A DNA stretch of 64,000 nucleotides, taken from a bacterium (GTDB lineage Bacteria > Cyanobacteriota > Vampirovibrionia > Gastranaerophilales > Gastranaerophilaceae). The stretch lies in assembly GCA_017559905.1 (NCBI GenBank), contig JAFYQF010000015.1, positions 124,001-188,000 of the forward strand, written 5' to 3'. The notes beneath the pieces are model-generated. The model was not told the origin of the DNA. It made no database searches and saw only the letters and a list, made by a program, of their open reading frames with translations. The position numbers and the translations under genes are program-made. Positions 15,688-24,075 of this stretch are shown here, one piece after another. The stretch's first letter is position 1. Each line of letters starts with the position of its first letter.

Positions 15688-16740
15688 TTAAATGTTCATT
15701 GCTCTTAAAATCTCTGTCATATCTGAAGTTGTCTTTTTGACATCAGCATTTGAGTATTTAATTGCATTGTCTGGGTCTTTCAATCCATTTCCTGTTAAGA
15801 TACAGACAATTTTAGAGCCTTCTTTGATTTGGTCTTTAACTTTGATTAGGCCTGCAACTGAAGCTGCACTAGCCGGTTCTGCAAGAACGCCTTCGGTTGA
15901 TGCTAAAAGTTTATAAGCTTGAACAATTTCCTCATCTGTTACAAAGTTAATCATACCGTTACTTTCATCTCTAGCCGCTTCTGCTTGTTTCCAGCTTGCA
16001 GGGTTGCCAATACGAATAGCAGTTGCTAGAGTTTCAGGTTTTAAAATTCTTTCGCCTTTTACGATAGCGGCAGCTCCTTCTGCTTCAAATCCCATCATTT
16101 TAGGTAGTGCAGAAATTTTACCAAGATTAAACCATTCTTTGTAACCTTTCCAGTATGCTGTAATGTTACCGGCATTTCCAACCGGTATAAAATGATAATC
16201 AGGAGCTTGTCCTAATGCGTTGATTATTTCGAAAGCACCAGTTTTTTGACCTTCAATTCTGTAAGGGTTAACAGAGTTTACAAGTGTAATTGGGTATTCG
16301 TCAGCTATTTTTCTTACAAGTTCTAGCGCTTCATCAAAGTTTCCTTGAATAGCTATAATTTCTGCGCCATACATCATTGCTTGAGAAAGTTTGCCAAGTG
16401 CAATGTAGCCGTCAGGGATTAGTACGAAAGTTCTTAAGCCTGCTTTTGCACCATAAGCCGCTGCTGAAGCTGATGTGTTGCCAGTTGAAGCACAAATGAT
16501 TGCTCCAGAGCCTGCTTCTTTGGCTTTAGTTACAGCCATTGTCATACCACGGTCTTTGAAACTTCCTGTTGGGTTACAGCCTTCAAATTTTAAATAAATT
16601 TCAGCTTCTACTCCAATTTTTTTAGCTAGGTTTTCTGCTTTAATTAAAGGAGTGTTACCTTCGTTTAATGTTACAACGGGTGTTGTATCGCTTACTGGTA
16701 GGTATTCTCTAAATGTATTTATTAATCCTTGATAGTACAT
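15688..16740 (-). CDS. thrC: Threonine synthase
   Basis: 350 residues, a typical short bacterial ThrC. It is a PLP enzyme that converts O-phosphohomoserine to threonine. The PLP lysine lies in [10 protein letters not shown] near residue 60, and G-N-A-G-N-I-T-A-Y near 188 binds the cofactor phosphate. It lies 14 bases downstream of hom, so the two threonine-branch steps are co-transcribed. Homoserine kinase is not in the window. Confidence 0.96.
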   Translation of the reverse strand: MYYQGLINTFREYLPVSDTTPVVTLNEGNTPLIKAENLAKKIGVEAEIYLKFEGCNPTGSFKDRGMTMAVTKAKEAGSGAIICASTGNTSASAAAYGAKAGLRTFVLIPDGYIALGKLSQAMMYGAEIIAIQGNFDEALELVRKIADEYPITLVNSVNPYRIEGQKTGAFEIINALGQAPDYHFIPVGNAGNITAYWKGYKEWFNLGKISALPKMMGFEAEGAAAIVKGERILKPETLATAIRIGNPASWKQAEAARDESNGMINFVTDEEIVQAYKLLASTEGVLAEPASAASVAGLIKVKDQIKEGSKIVCILTGNGLKDPDNAIKYSNADVKKTTSDMTEILRAMNI

Positions 16741-16754
16741 TATAACCTCTTTTC

Positions 16755-18032
16755 TTATACTTGAACCCTAATTAGGCTGTTAACTTTGTTGATATATTCA
16801 TCTTCTTCAAATTCTCTAACTGCTTTTTGAAGACTTTTTTCCAATGCAAGTTCTGTGATAACTGTAATATTTGCAGTGTTATCTTCATCTACTCCTCGTT
16901 GAACGATACTTGCAAGGCTTATTTCATTTTCTGCACAAATTCTACCGATAGTGCCGATTACGCCTTTGTTATTCTTTGCGTTGATTGATAGATAGTATTT
17001 GTTCATAGTGTCGTTAATATCAATATTTACGGCGTCTTCTTCGTGCAAGCATCTCATCATAGGAAGCATATAATCAGTTGTTCCAAGTTCTGATACAATT
17101 GATAAAACATCCCCTACAACAGAACTCGCAGTCGGAAATTCGCCTGCTCCAGGTCCTGAAAGCGTGATGTCACCAACCGGATGACCAGAAAGACTCACTG
17201 CATTAGTTACGTAATCAATGTGAGCAAGGGTTGATTTTTTTGAAACTAACATTGGGTGAACTCTAACGTCAGCTCTGTCTTGTTCGTCAATTGTTGCTGA
17301 TGCCACAAGTTTAATTTTATAACCTAAATCGTTTGCAGCTTTCATATCTTGCGCTCTGATTTTTGTAATTCCTTCACGGTAAACATTTTCTAATTTAATT
17401 CGTTTTCTAAATGCAATTGTTGCAAGAGTCGTAATTTTGTAAGCTGCATCAAAACCTTCAACATCTCCAGTAGGATCAGTTTCTGCGTATCCCAATTCCT
17501 GTGCCTCTTTTAAAACATCAGCGTATGATGCACCTTGAGCATCCATTTTTGTTAGAATGTAGTTTGTTGTTCCGTTCAAAATAGCTTCAAGTTTGTTAAT
17601 TTTATTTCCCGCTAATATTGTTTTAATTGGCATAATTAGAGGAATGCCACCAGCGATAGCTGCTTCATAAAGAACGACTTTGTTGTGCTTTTCTGCAAAT
17701 ATGAAAAGTTCTTCTCCGTGTTTTGCAAGAAGTTCTTTGTTTGCAGTTACAATATGTTTGCCGTTTTGAATTGCAGTTTTAATCAGATCAAATGCGGGTT
17801 CAACTCCGCCAATAAGTTCACAAACAATATCAATTTCAGGGTCATTAACAACTGCATAACAATCATCTGTTAATATTGAATTGTCAAAATTTTCAATATT
17901 GCGAGGTTTGTTAATGTTTTTGACAGCAATTTTTGTAATTTCAATGTTTTCATAAGGTTTAAGAGTTTTGTAAACTCCTGTTCCTACGGTTCCAAGACCA
18001 ATTAATCCTATTTTAATAATTTTCTTTTCCAT
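16755..18032 (-). CDS. hom: Homoserine dehydrogenase
   Basis: 425 residues with the NAD(P) fold [12 protein letters not shown] at the N-terminus, V-T-A-N-K-E-L-L-A near 100, the catalytic-domain pattern [11 protein letters not shown] near 155, then [16 protein letters not shown]. The C-terminal ACT domain (about 345-420) suggests feedback control by threonine. It reduces aspartate semialdehyde to homoserine. It lies between hydG and thrC on the minus strand, 22 bases after the hydG stop. Confidence 0.96.
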   Translation of the reverse strand: MEKKIIKIGLIGLGTVGTGVYKTLKPYENIEITKIAVKNINKPRNIENFDNSILTDDCYAVVNDPEIDIVCELIGGVEPAFDLIKTAIQNGKHIVTANKELLAKHGEELFIFAEKHNKVVLYEAAIAGGIPLIMPIKTILAGNKINKLEAILNGTTNYILTKMDAQGASYADVLKEAQELGYAETDPTGDVEGFDAAYKITTLATIAFRKRIKLENVYREGITKIRAQDMKAANDLGYKIKLVASATIDEQDRADVRVHPMLVSKKSTLAHIDYVTNAVSLSGHPVGDITLSGPGAGEFPTASSVVGDVLSIVSELGTTDYMLPMMRCLHEEDAVNIDINDTMNKYYLSINAKNNKGVIGTIGRICAENEISLASIVQRGVDEDNTANITVITELALEKSLQKAVREFEEDEYINKVNSLIRVQV

Positions 18033-18054
18033 TTTCCTATATTACCATTATTTC

Positions 18055-19473
18055 TTAAAATTTAAAATCTCTTTCACCGTTGTGAATTTTTTCTAAATTT
18101 TCGATTACGATTTCTTTTACATTTTTGTTTTCTAAAGTTTCAACTTCCTTTTTAATCAATTCAATACCGACTTTTTGAGTGGCGTCAGAAGCGTAATCTT
18201 CCAAGTATTCTTTTAATGTCATTATTGCATTAGGGTGGCAGAAGTTGTGAATTTGTTGTTGCTTACAAAGTTCCATAAATCTATCGCCAGTTCTTCCGCT
18301 TCCGTAGCAAGCTGTGCAGAAACTAGGTAAGTAACCAAGTTCCATTAACCATTTAATAACTTCATCAAGTGGACGTCTATCTGAAATGTCGAATTGAGCG
18401 GAATCTTCGTTCTCTTGCATTGGGTTGAAATATCCGCCAACGCTAGTTTTTGAACCACCTGAAATTTGCGAAACGCCAAGATGTAAAACTTTTGCACGAC
18501 ATTCTTCACTTTCTCTTGTTGACACAATCATGCCTGTGTATGGAACTGAAATTCTTATACAAGCAACAATTTTTGCAAAAATGTCATCATCAATGCCGTT
18601 ATCAAATGCACTAGGGTCAATATCGTCAGCTTTTCTGATACGTGGAACACTTATTGTGTGTGGGCCGACTCCGTATACAGCTTCCAAGTGCTCTGCGTGC
18701 ATTAATAGCCCTGCAAATTCATATTTGTAACTCTCGAGTCCAAACAATACCCCTAGTCCTACATCATCAATTCCACCTTGCATAGCTCTATCCATAGCTT
18801 CTGTATGGTATTTGTAATTATGTTTTGGTCCTGTTGGGTGTAATTTTTCGTAAGATTCTTTGTTGTATGTTTCTTGGAATAGAATGTATGTTCCAATTCC
18901 TGCTTCGTGTAATTTTTTGTAGTTTTCTACTGTGGTCGCTGCAATATTAACGTTTACACGTCTAATCGCACCGTTTTTATGTTTAATCCCGTAAATTGTC
19001 TCAATTGATTCAAGAATATATTCAATAGGATTGTTAACAGGGTCTTCGCCTGCTTCTAAAGCAAGTCTTTTATGTCCCATATCTTGAAGTGCAATTACTT
19101 CTCTTTTTATTTCTTCTTGAGTTAGTTTTTTACGAGGGATAGTTGTGTTTTGTTTGTGATAAGGGCAGTAAACACAGCCGTTTACGCAATAGTTTGAAAG
19201 ATATAACGGTGCAAACAGTACGATTCTGTTTCCGTAGTAGTCTTGTTTTATTTTTTCAGCAAGCTTAAATATCTCTGCGTTTTTCTCTTCATTTTCACAT
19301 GCCAGTAAGACTGATGCCTCTCTATGCGTTAAACCTTTACCTTTTTTAGCTTTATTTAAAATTTCTTCAACTAAAGAAATGTTATTTTTATTATCTTCTG
19401 CGTATTTTAGAGTTTCTAAAATTTCTTCATGAGAAATAAATTCTTCTGCTTGTTGTGATTTTGGATTATACAT
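18055..19473 (-). CDS. hydG: [FeFe]-hydrogenase maturase HydG (radical SAM tyrosine lyase)
   Basis: 472 residues, the usual HydG length. It makes the CO and CN ligands of the hydrogenase H-cluster from tyrosine. The radical-SAM cluster motif C-V-N-G-C-V-Y-C (C-x3-C-x2-C) lies near residue 96. The second, C-terminal cluster site is visible as C-T-A-C-Y-G-S-G-R-T-G-D-R-F near 387, with the later Cys in N-F-C-H-P. It implies an [FeFe] hydrogenase and HydE/HydF elsewhere. The ribosome site GGGAGAGG is close to the ATG. It precedes hom-thrC on the same strand with no visible terminator, which is an unusual pairing. Confidence 0.95.
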   Translation of the reverse strand: MYNPKSQQAEEFISHEEILETLKYAEDNKNNISLVEEILNKAKKGKGLTHREASVLLACENEEKNAEIFKLAEKIKQDYYGNRIVLFAPLYLSNYCVNGCVYCPYHKQNTTIPRKKLTQEEIKREVIALQDMGHKRLALEAGEDPVNNPIEYILESIETIYGIKHKNGAIRRVNVNIAATTVENYKKLHEAGIGTYILFQETYNKESYEKLHPTGPKHNYKYHTEAMDRAMQGGIDDVGLGVLFGLESYKYEFAGLLMHAEHLEAVYGVGPHTISVPRIRKADDIDPSAFDNGIDDDIFAKIVACIRISVPYTGMIVSTRESEECRAKVLHLGVSQISGGSKTSVGGYFNPMQENEDSAQFDISDRRPLDEVIKWLMELGYLPSFCTACYGSGRTGDRFMELCKQQQIHNFCHPNAIMTLKEYLEDYASDATQKVGIELIKKEVETLENKNVKEIVIENLEKIHNGERDFKF

Positions 19474-19527
19474 AATTACCTCTCCCTAATATTATGATAA
19501 TGCCGTGAAAAATAATTGTAAACCGTT

Positions 19528-20583
19528 CTAAATTCTTTTTACAAAGCCACCACCGATTAAGTGTCCATCTTCAATGTCATATATAACTCCTGATTGACCG
19601 TTTGTTATGGAGTTTACAGGTTCGCAAAATTCTATTGAAACAGTGTCACCTATTTTAATTCGGGCCTTTTTATGTGGCATATTATATCGGATTTTAACGA
19701 GCGCATCAAATTCACTGATTTTTGGTTCATAACTCCAGTTAACATCTGTAATGGTAAGTTTTGAACCATAATTGTCTTCTTCTTTGCCAACATAAACTAT
19801 GTTCTTACTTGCGTCAATGTCGATTACGTATAATGGATATGGGGCAGCTATTCCAATCCCTTTTCTTTGACCAATTGTGTATTGGTAAAATCCGTTGTGA
19901 GTACCCCATTTTTTGCCAGTAGTATAATCTATAAAATCGCCTTTTTGTTCGCCAAATTTGTTTATCAAATAGGTTTTAGTTGTGGTAGGTTTTTGTATGA
20001 AACAAATATCTTGGCTTTCTTTAGAATCTTTTGGTGGAAGATTAAATTTATGTGCGATTTCCCTGACTTCATCTTTTGTGTATTCGTAAAGTGGGAATAC
20101 AGTTTTAGAAAGTTGTTTTTGACCAAGTCTATATAAGAAATATAATTGGTCTTTAAGTGAATCTTTAGCTGGATAAAGTTTGTAAGTGTTATTTTCGCAT
20201 TTTATGTTAGCATAATGACCTGTTGCAAATATATCTGCGTTGAGTTCTTCTATAGCATAATCAAACAGAATTCCCCATTTAATATATTCATTGCACATTA
20301 TGCAAGGGTTTGGTGTGAACCCATTCTTGTATGAATTTTCAAAATAATCAGTAACTTTTTCTTTAAAAACTTTTGTTGCATCAAAAACTACGTGTTGAAT
20401 TCCTAATTTGTCTGCAACACGTTTTGCATTATTAATAATGGTATTAGTGGCTTCTGAATTTATCATTTTGCCAGTCAAACCAATTACTTCATACCCCTGT
20501 TGTTGAAGTAATAATGCGGTTACAGAGCTATCTATACCACCACTTAATGCAACTATAGCTTTTTTCTTATTGTGTTCATTCAT
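19528..20583 (-). CDS. mnmA: tRNA-specific 2-thiouridylase MnmA
   Basis: 351 residues. It thiolates U34 of Glu, Gln and Lys tRNAs. The PP-loop S-G-G-I-D-S-S lies near residue 14. The catalytic cysteines are in N-P-C-I-M-C-N near 97 and D-I-C-F-I near 193, and G-Q-R-K-G-I-G lies near 240. It sits 54 bases upstream of hydG on the same strand, so it may share a transcript with it. A sulphur-relay cysteine desulphurase is not in the window. Confidence 0.96.
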   Translation of the reverse strand: MNEHNKKKAIVALSGGIDSSVTALLLQQQGYEVIGLTGKMINSEATNTIINNAKRVADKLGIQHVVFDATKVFKEKVTDYFENSYKNGFTPNPCIMCNEYIKWGILFDYAIEELNADIFATGHYANIKCENNTYKLYPAKDSLKDQLYFLYRLGQKQLSKTVFPLYEYTKDEVREIAHKFNLPPKDSKESQDICFIQKPTTTKTYLINKFGEQKGDFIDYTTGKKWGTHNGFYQYTIGQRKGIGIAAPYPLYVIDIDASKNIVYVGKEEDNYGSKLTITDVNWSYEPKISEFDALVKIRYNMPHKKARIKIGDTVSIEFCEPVNSITNGQSGVIYDIEDGHLIGGGFVKRI

Positions 20584-20616
20584 ATAAAGATTTTAGCATA
20601 AAATAATAAATTAGCC

Positions 20617-20645
20617 TTGCAATTTATTGAATTATTGGTTAGAAT
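20617..20645 (+). promoter_or_regulatory. Promoter of the amidohydrolase-like/yjbQ unit
   Basis: TTGCAA at 20617-20622, a 17-base spacer and TAGAAT at 20640-20645, 32 bases before the ATG at 20678. It lies in the divergent gap with mnmA. Confidence 0.75.
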
Positions 20646-20677
20646 AAATCTTGTAGACATTAGGGGTAATAGACATC

Positions 20678-21994
20678 ATGAAGTGTTATAAATCGAAATG
20701 GATATTAACATCAGAAGGCGAAATTCTAGAAGATTACGCAATTGTTGTAGACGAGGGTAAGATTGTTAATATTTTGCCTAATAGCGAAGTTAAGTTTGAT
20801 GATGAAGAAAAAATCGTCAAAGAACTTGGTAATGCTGTTATTACGCCTGGGTTTATTGATTTGTTTACGCAATATCAATATACAGATGTGTCTTCTTCAA
20901 AACCAAAATGTGCTAAAAACAAAGTTAAGAAGTTTTTTCAAACTATTGCCAAAAATTACACTTTTGTTGGCGTAAAGTCTGACAATTATTCTTTGAAATG
21001 GGCAAATATTTTGAGTGATTATTTTGCAATGGATAGAAATGAAAAAATTTCTTCATTCAAAACTGGTATTATTGAATCAATAAAACAAGGAACGACTTGT
21101 ATTGCTCAAGTATCACGTGAATACAAATATTTTGATATTATTAACAAAGCTCCAATTAAGAATTATCTGTTCTTTGAAGTTTACGCTGATAGTTCTGATA
21201 AAAGTAAGAAAAAATTCAAAGATTTAAGAGCTAAAGTTGAGGATTTAATTTATCATAAAGGTGAAAATACTCATATCGGCATAATGTTGCATTCAATTTC
21301 TAGCGTGCACAAAAAATTATGGGAATTGTTCTCAAAATATTGTCGTAAACATAATATGATTGTTATGACAAGATTTGCTGAATCTCAAGATGAAATCGAA
21401 TGGATTAATTATGGATTTTCGGATATAGATTTGTTGCACAAGTTTATGGGATTTAGAAAAATCACTCCTTATGCGAAAGGTGTTTCGCCTGTTGAATACT
21501 TGAATAATTTGAAAGTGTTGTCTAAAAAAGTTGTTACAGCAAACGCCAATTATGCAACAGAAGATGAGTTAGCAGCTTTGGCTGAAACAGAAGTTAAATA
21601 TGTATATCAACCACTTTATTCTGAAGAAATATGTAATAAAAAACTTCCGTTTGAAACTGTGTTGAAATATTTTAAAGGTAATTTTGGATTTTCAACACAA
21701 AGTTTTAAAACTGAAAAGTCTTTCAGCTTGTTAAAGTTAGCAAATGAGGCTAACGCTGAAGCTAATTTGCCTATTGATGAATTGATTAAGTACCTAACAA
21801 TATACCCAGCAAAAATTTTAAGATTAGACAATACTACAGGGTCTATAAAAATAGGTAAGGATGCTGATTTCAATGTGTTTAAATTGCCAGAAGGTGCAGA
21901 TTATAATGCGTTGAAAGATTTGGTAACTCCCTACTCAACATATTCTAAAGGTAGAAAGCTTATTAAAGCTGGTAACGTAAGGTTTTCTCTATGA
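20678..21994 (+). CDS. Amidohydrolase-superfamily protein lacking metal ligands (probable pseudoenzyme)
   Basis: 438 residues, full length for the MtaD/SsnA/chlorohydrolase branch. The N-terminal beta domain (D-E-G-K-I-V-N-I, then V-I-T-P-G-F-I-D) and the C-terminal signature (Y-P-A-K-I-L, then T-G-S-I-K-I-G-K-D-A-D-F) are intact. Where active members have H-x-H after P-G-F-I-D, this protein reads L-F-T-Q-Y-Q-Y. The strand that normally carries H-x-H before A-E reads M-T-R-F-A-E. The later A-H site is A-N-A-N-Y, and the Asp of the T-D-G/S motif is replaced (F-S-T-Q-S). All metal positions therefore appear lost while the frame stays open. It overlaps yjbQ by 4 bases. Confidence 0.8.
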   Translation: MKCYKSKWILTSEGEILEDYAIVVDEGKIVNILPNSEVKFDDEEKIVKELGNAVITPGFIDLFTQYQYTDVSSSKPKCAKNKVKKFFQTIAKNYTFVGVKSDNYSLKWANILSDYFAMDRNEKISSFKTGIIESIKQGTTCIAQVSREYKYFDIINKAPIKNYLFFEVYADSSDKSKKKFKDLRAKVEDLIYHKGENTHIGIMLHSISSVHKKLWELFSKYCRKHNMIVMTRFAESQDEIEWINYGFSDIDLLHKFMGFRKITPYAKGVSPVEYLNNLKVLSKKVVTANANYATEDELAALAETEVKYVYQPLYSEEICNKKLPFETVLKYFKGNFGFSTQSFKTEKSFSLLKLANEANAEANLPIDELIKYLTIYPAKILRLDNTTGSIKIGKDADFNVFKLPEGADYNALKDLVTPYSTYSKGRKLIKAGNVRFSL

Positions 21995-22407
21995 CAATAA
22001 TTAATGAAAAATTCAGTGTTCACACGAAAGGTAATACTCATGTTATTGATGTTACTCGTCAGGTGCAGAATGCTGTTTACAGGCATAATTTGCAAAATGC
22101 TGTTGTGCATGTTTATGTCGCAGGGAGTACGGTTTCTATCACAAATATTGAGTATGAACCAGGTTTGTTGAAAGATTTGCCTGAAGCTTTAGATAAGTTC
22201 GCTCCAGTTGATAAAGAATACCATCATGATGAAACTTGGCATGATGGAAATGGGTATGCACATTTAAGAGCTTCTATTGTTGGAAATAGTACAATGGTTC
22301 CGTTAATGGATGGCGCTTTGGTTTTGGGTCAGTGGCAACAGATAGTTCTTATTGATTTTGACAACAAAGCTCGTACTAGAACCGTTTATGTTCAAATTGT
22401 TTATTAA
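21991..22407 (+). CDS. yjbQ: YjbQ family protein (UPF0047)
   Basis: 138 residues, family-typical. Conserved patterns are Y-H-H-D-E, W-H-D-G-N-G-Y-A-H-L-R-A near 84-95, P-L-M-D-G-A-L-V-L-G-Q-W-Q-Q-I near 103-118, and a C-terminal R-T-R-T-V-Y-V-Q. The His-rich pocket suggests metal or phosphate binding. Weak thiamine-phosphate synthase activity has been reported for the family, but the physiological role is unsettled. Its ATG overlaps the stop of the amidohydrolase-like gene (ATGA), so the two are translationally coupled. Confidence 0.93.
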   Translation: MTIINEKFSVHTKGNTHVIDVTRQVQNAVYRHNLQNAVVHVYVAGSTVSITNIEYEPGLLKDLPEALDKFAPVDKEYHHDETWHDGNGYAHLRASIVGNSTMVPLMDGALVLGQWQQIVLIDFDNKARTRTVYVQIVY

Positions 22408-22420
22408 TATTAAATTTCTC

Positions 22421-22449
22421 TTGTTTTTGTTTTATGTTCCTGTTAAAAT
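22421..22449 (+). promoter_or_regulatory. Promoter of gpmI
   Basis: TTGTTT at 22421-22426, a 17-base spacer and TAAAAT at 22444-22449 with a TG extension just upstream of the -10 element. Confidence 0.65.
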
Positions 22450-22485
22450 TTTTTAAGTGTAGAAATATAGATAGGGATTTAGATT

Positions 22486-24018
22486 ATGACAACAAATAAG
22501 AGAGTTTTACTTTGTATTATGGATGGTTGGGGAATTAGCAAATCTCATCCTGAATATGATGCAACAAAATTAGCAAATCCAGTTAATGTTGACCGTTTAC
22601 TTAAAGAAGAAAAATCAATCGCAATTCATGCAGAAGGTGAATATGTTGGACTTCCTGAAGGTCAAATGGGTAACAGTGAAGTTGGTCACTTGAACCTTGG
22701 TGCTGGTAGAATTGTATACCAAGAATTGTCAAAAATTAACAATGCAATCAAAAGTGGTGACTTCTTCCAAAGAAAAGCTTTTCTTGATGCTGTAAAACAC
22801 GTTAAAGAAAATGATAGTGCTTTGCATATCTATGGTTTGGCATCAGATGGTGGTGTTCACTCTGCATTAGGTCATATTTTAGCGTTAGTAAAATTGGCCG
22901 CGGATAATGGTTTGAAAAAAGTATATGTTCACGCATTTTTGGATGGTAGAGATACTCCTCCTCAAAGTGCAATGACTTTCTTGCAACCAATTGAAGACGA
23001 ATTGAAAAAATACGGTTTACCTCAAATCGCAACTGTTTCTGGTAGATATTATGCAATGGACAGAGATAATCGTTGGGATAGAGTTGAAAAAGCCTATAAC
23101 GCATTATTGTTAGGTGAAGGTGAAGTTGCATCTTCTGCAGATGAAGCTATTTCAAATTCTTATGCTAAAGGTGAAAATGATGAGTTCGTTTTACCAACAA
23201 TTATCGGTGGTGAAGAATCAAGAATTCATGACAACGATGCTGTGATTTTCTGGAACTTCCGTCCAGACCGTGCAAGAGAAATCACTAAAGCAGTAAACTT
23301 TGTTGATTTTGACGGCTTTGAAAGAAAAGCTGTTAGAAAAAATCTATTCTATGTTTGTATGACTCAATATGATGAAACATTTGAATATCCTGTTGCTTTC
23401 GGTAAAGAACGTATGGCAAATATCTTGGGCGACGTTTTAGAAGCAAATGGCGTGAAACAGTTCAGAACTGCTGAAACTGAAAAATATGCGCACGTAACTT
23501 TCTTCTTTAATGGTGGTGTTGAAGAACCTGCTGAACACGAAACAAGAGTACTTGTTGCATCTCCAAAAGTTGCGACTTACGATTTGCAACCTGAAATGAG
23601 TGCTAGAGAAGTTTGTGAAAAAGTACTTGAAGCAATTGAAGATACTCAATATGGTTTTATTTTGGTTAACTTTGCAAACCCTGACATGGTAGGTCATACA
23701 GGAATTATTGAAGCTGCAGTTAAGGCTGACAAAGTTGTTGACGAATGCGTTGGCAAAATTGCTGAAGCTTGCAAAGCAAATGATATTATTATGTTATTAA
23801 CTGCTGACCATGGTAATTCAGAAGTAATGGTAAACCCTGAAACTGGAAAACCAATGACAGCTCATACTACAAACGAAGTTCCGTTTGCATTGATTAATGC
23901 TCCTGCTAATGTTGAATTGAAAGAAAGCGGTGCATTATGTAATATTGCCCCTACAATCCTTGATTTAATGGGTATTGAAAAACCTGCTGAAATGGATTGT
24001 GAATCGTTAATTAAATAA
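22486..24018 (+). CDS. gpmI: 2,3-bisphosphoglycerate-independent phosphoglycerate mutase
   Basis: 510 residues. It interconverts 3- and 2-phosphoglycerate in glycolysis with two Mn ions. Visible features are M-D-G-W-G near residue 11 (metal Asp), the catalytic Ser in G-N-S-E-V-G-H-L near 64, H-A-F-L-D-G-R-D-T-P-P near 148, and the second metal cluster T-A-D-H-G-N-S-E near 440. It is a single-gene unit bounded by its own promoter and a terminator. Confidence 0.97.
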   Translation: MTTNKRVLLCIMDGWGISKSHPEYDATKLANPVNVDRLLKEEKSIAIHAEGEYVGLPEGQMGNSEVGHLNLGAGRIVYQELSKINNAIKSGDFFQRKAFLDAVKHVKENDSALHIYGLASDGGVHSALGHILALVKLAADNGLKKVYVHAFLDGRDTPPQSAMTFLQPIEDELKKYGLPQIATVSGRYYAMDRDNRWDRVEKAYNALLLGEGEVASSADEAISNSYAKGENDEFVLPTIIGGEESRIHDNDAVIFWNFRPDRAREITKAVNFVDFDGFERKAVRKNLFYVCMTQYDETFEYPVAFGKERMANILGDVLEANGVKQFRTAETEKYAHVTFFFNGGVEEPAEHETRVLVASPKVATYDLQPEMSAREVCEKVLEAIEDTQYGFILVNFANPDMVGHTGIIEAAVKADKVVDECVGKIAEACKANDIIMLLTADHGNSEVMVNPETGKPMTAHTTNEVPFALINAPANVELKESGALCNIAPTILDLMGIEKPAEMDCESLIK

Positions 24019-24025
24019 GTAAAAT

Positions 24026-24062
24026 AGGAGAGTAAAATCTTTTATGGCTTTACTCTCCTTTT
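24026..24062 (+). terminator. Terminator of gpmI
   Basis: AGGAGAGTAAA and TTTACTCTCCT arms with a 12-base loop, followed by a short T run. The next gene begins only 14 bases later. Confidence 0.8.
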
Positions 24063-24075
24063 GATAAGGAATTTT

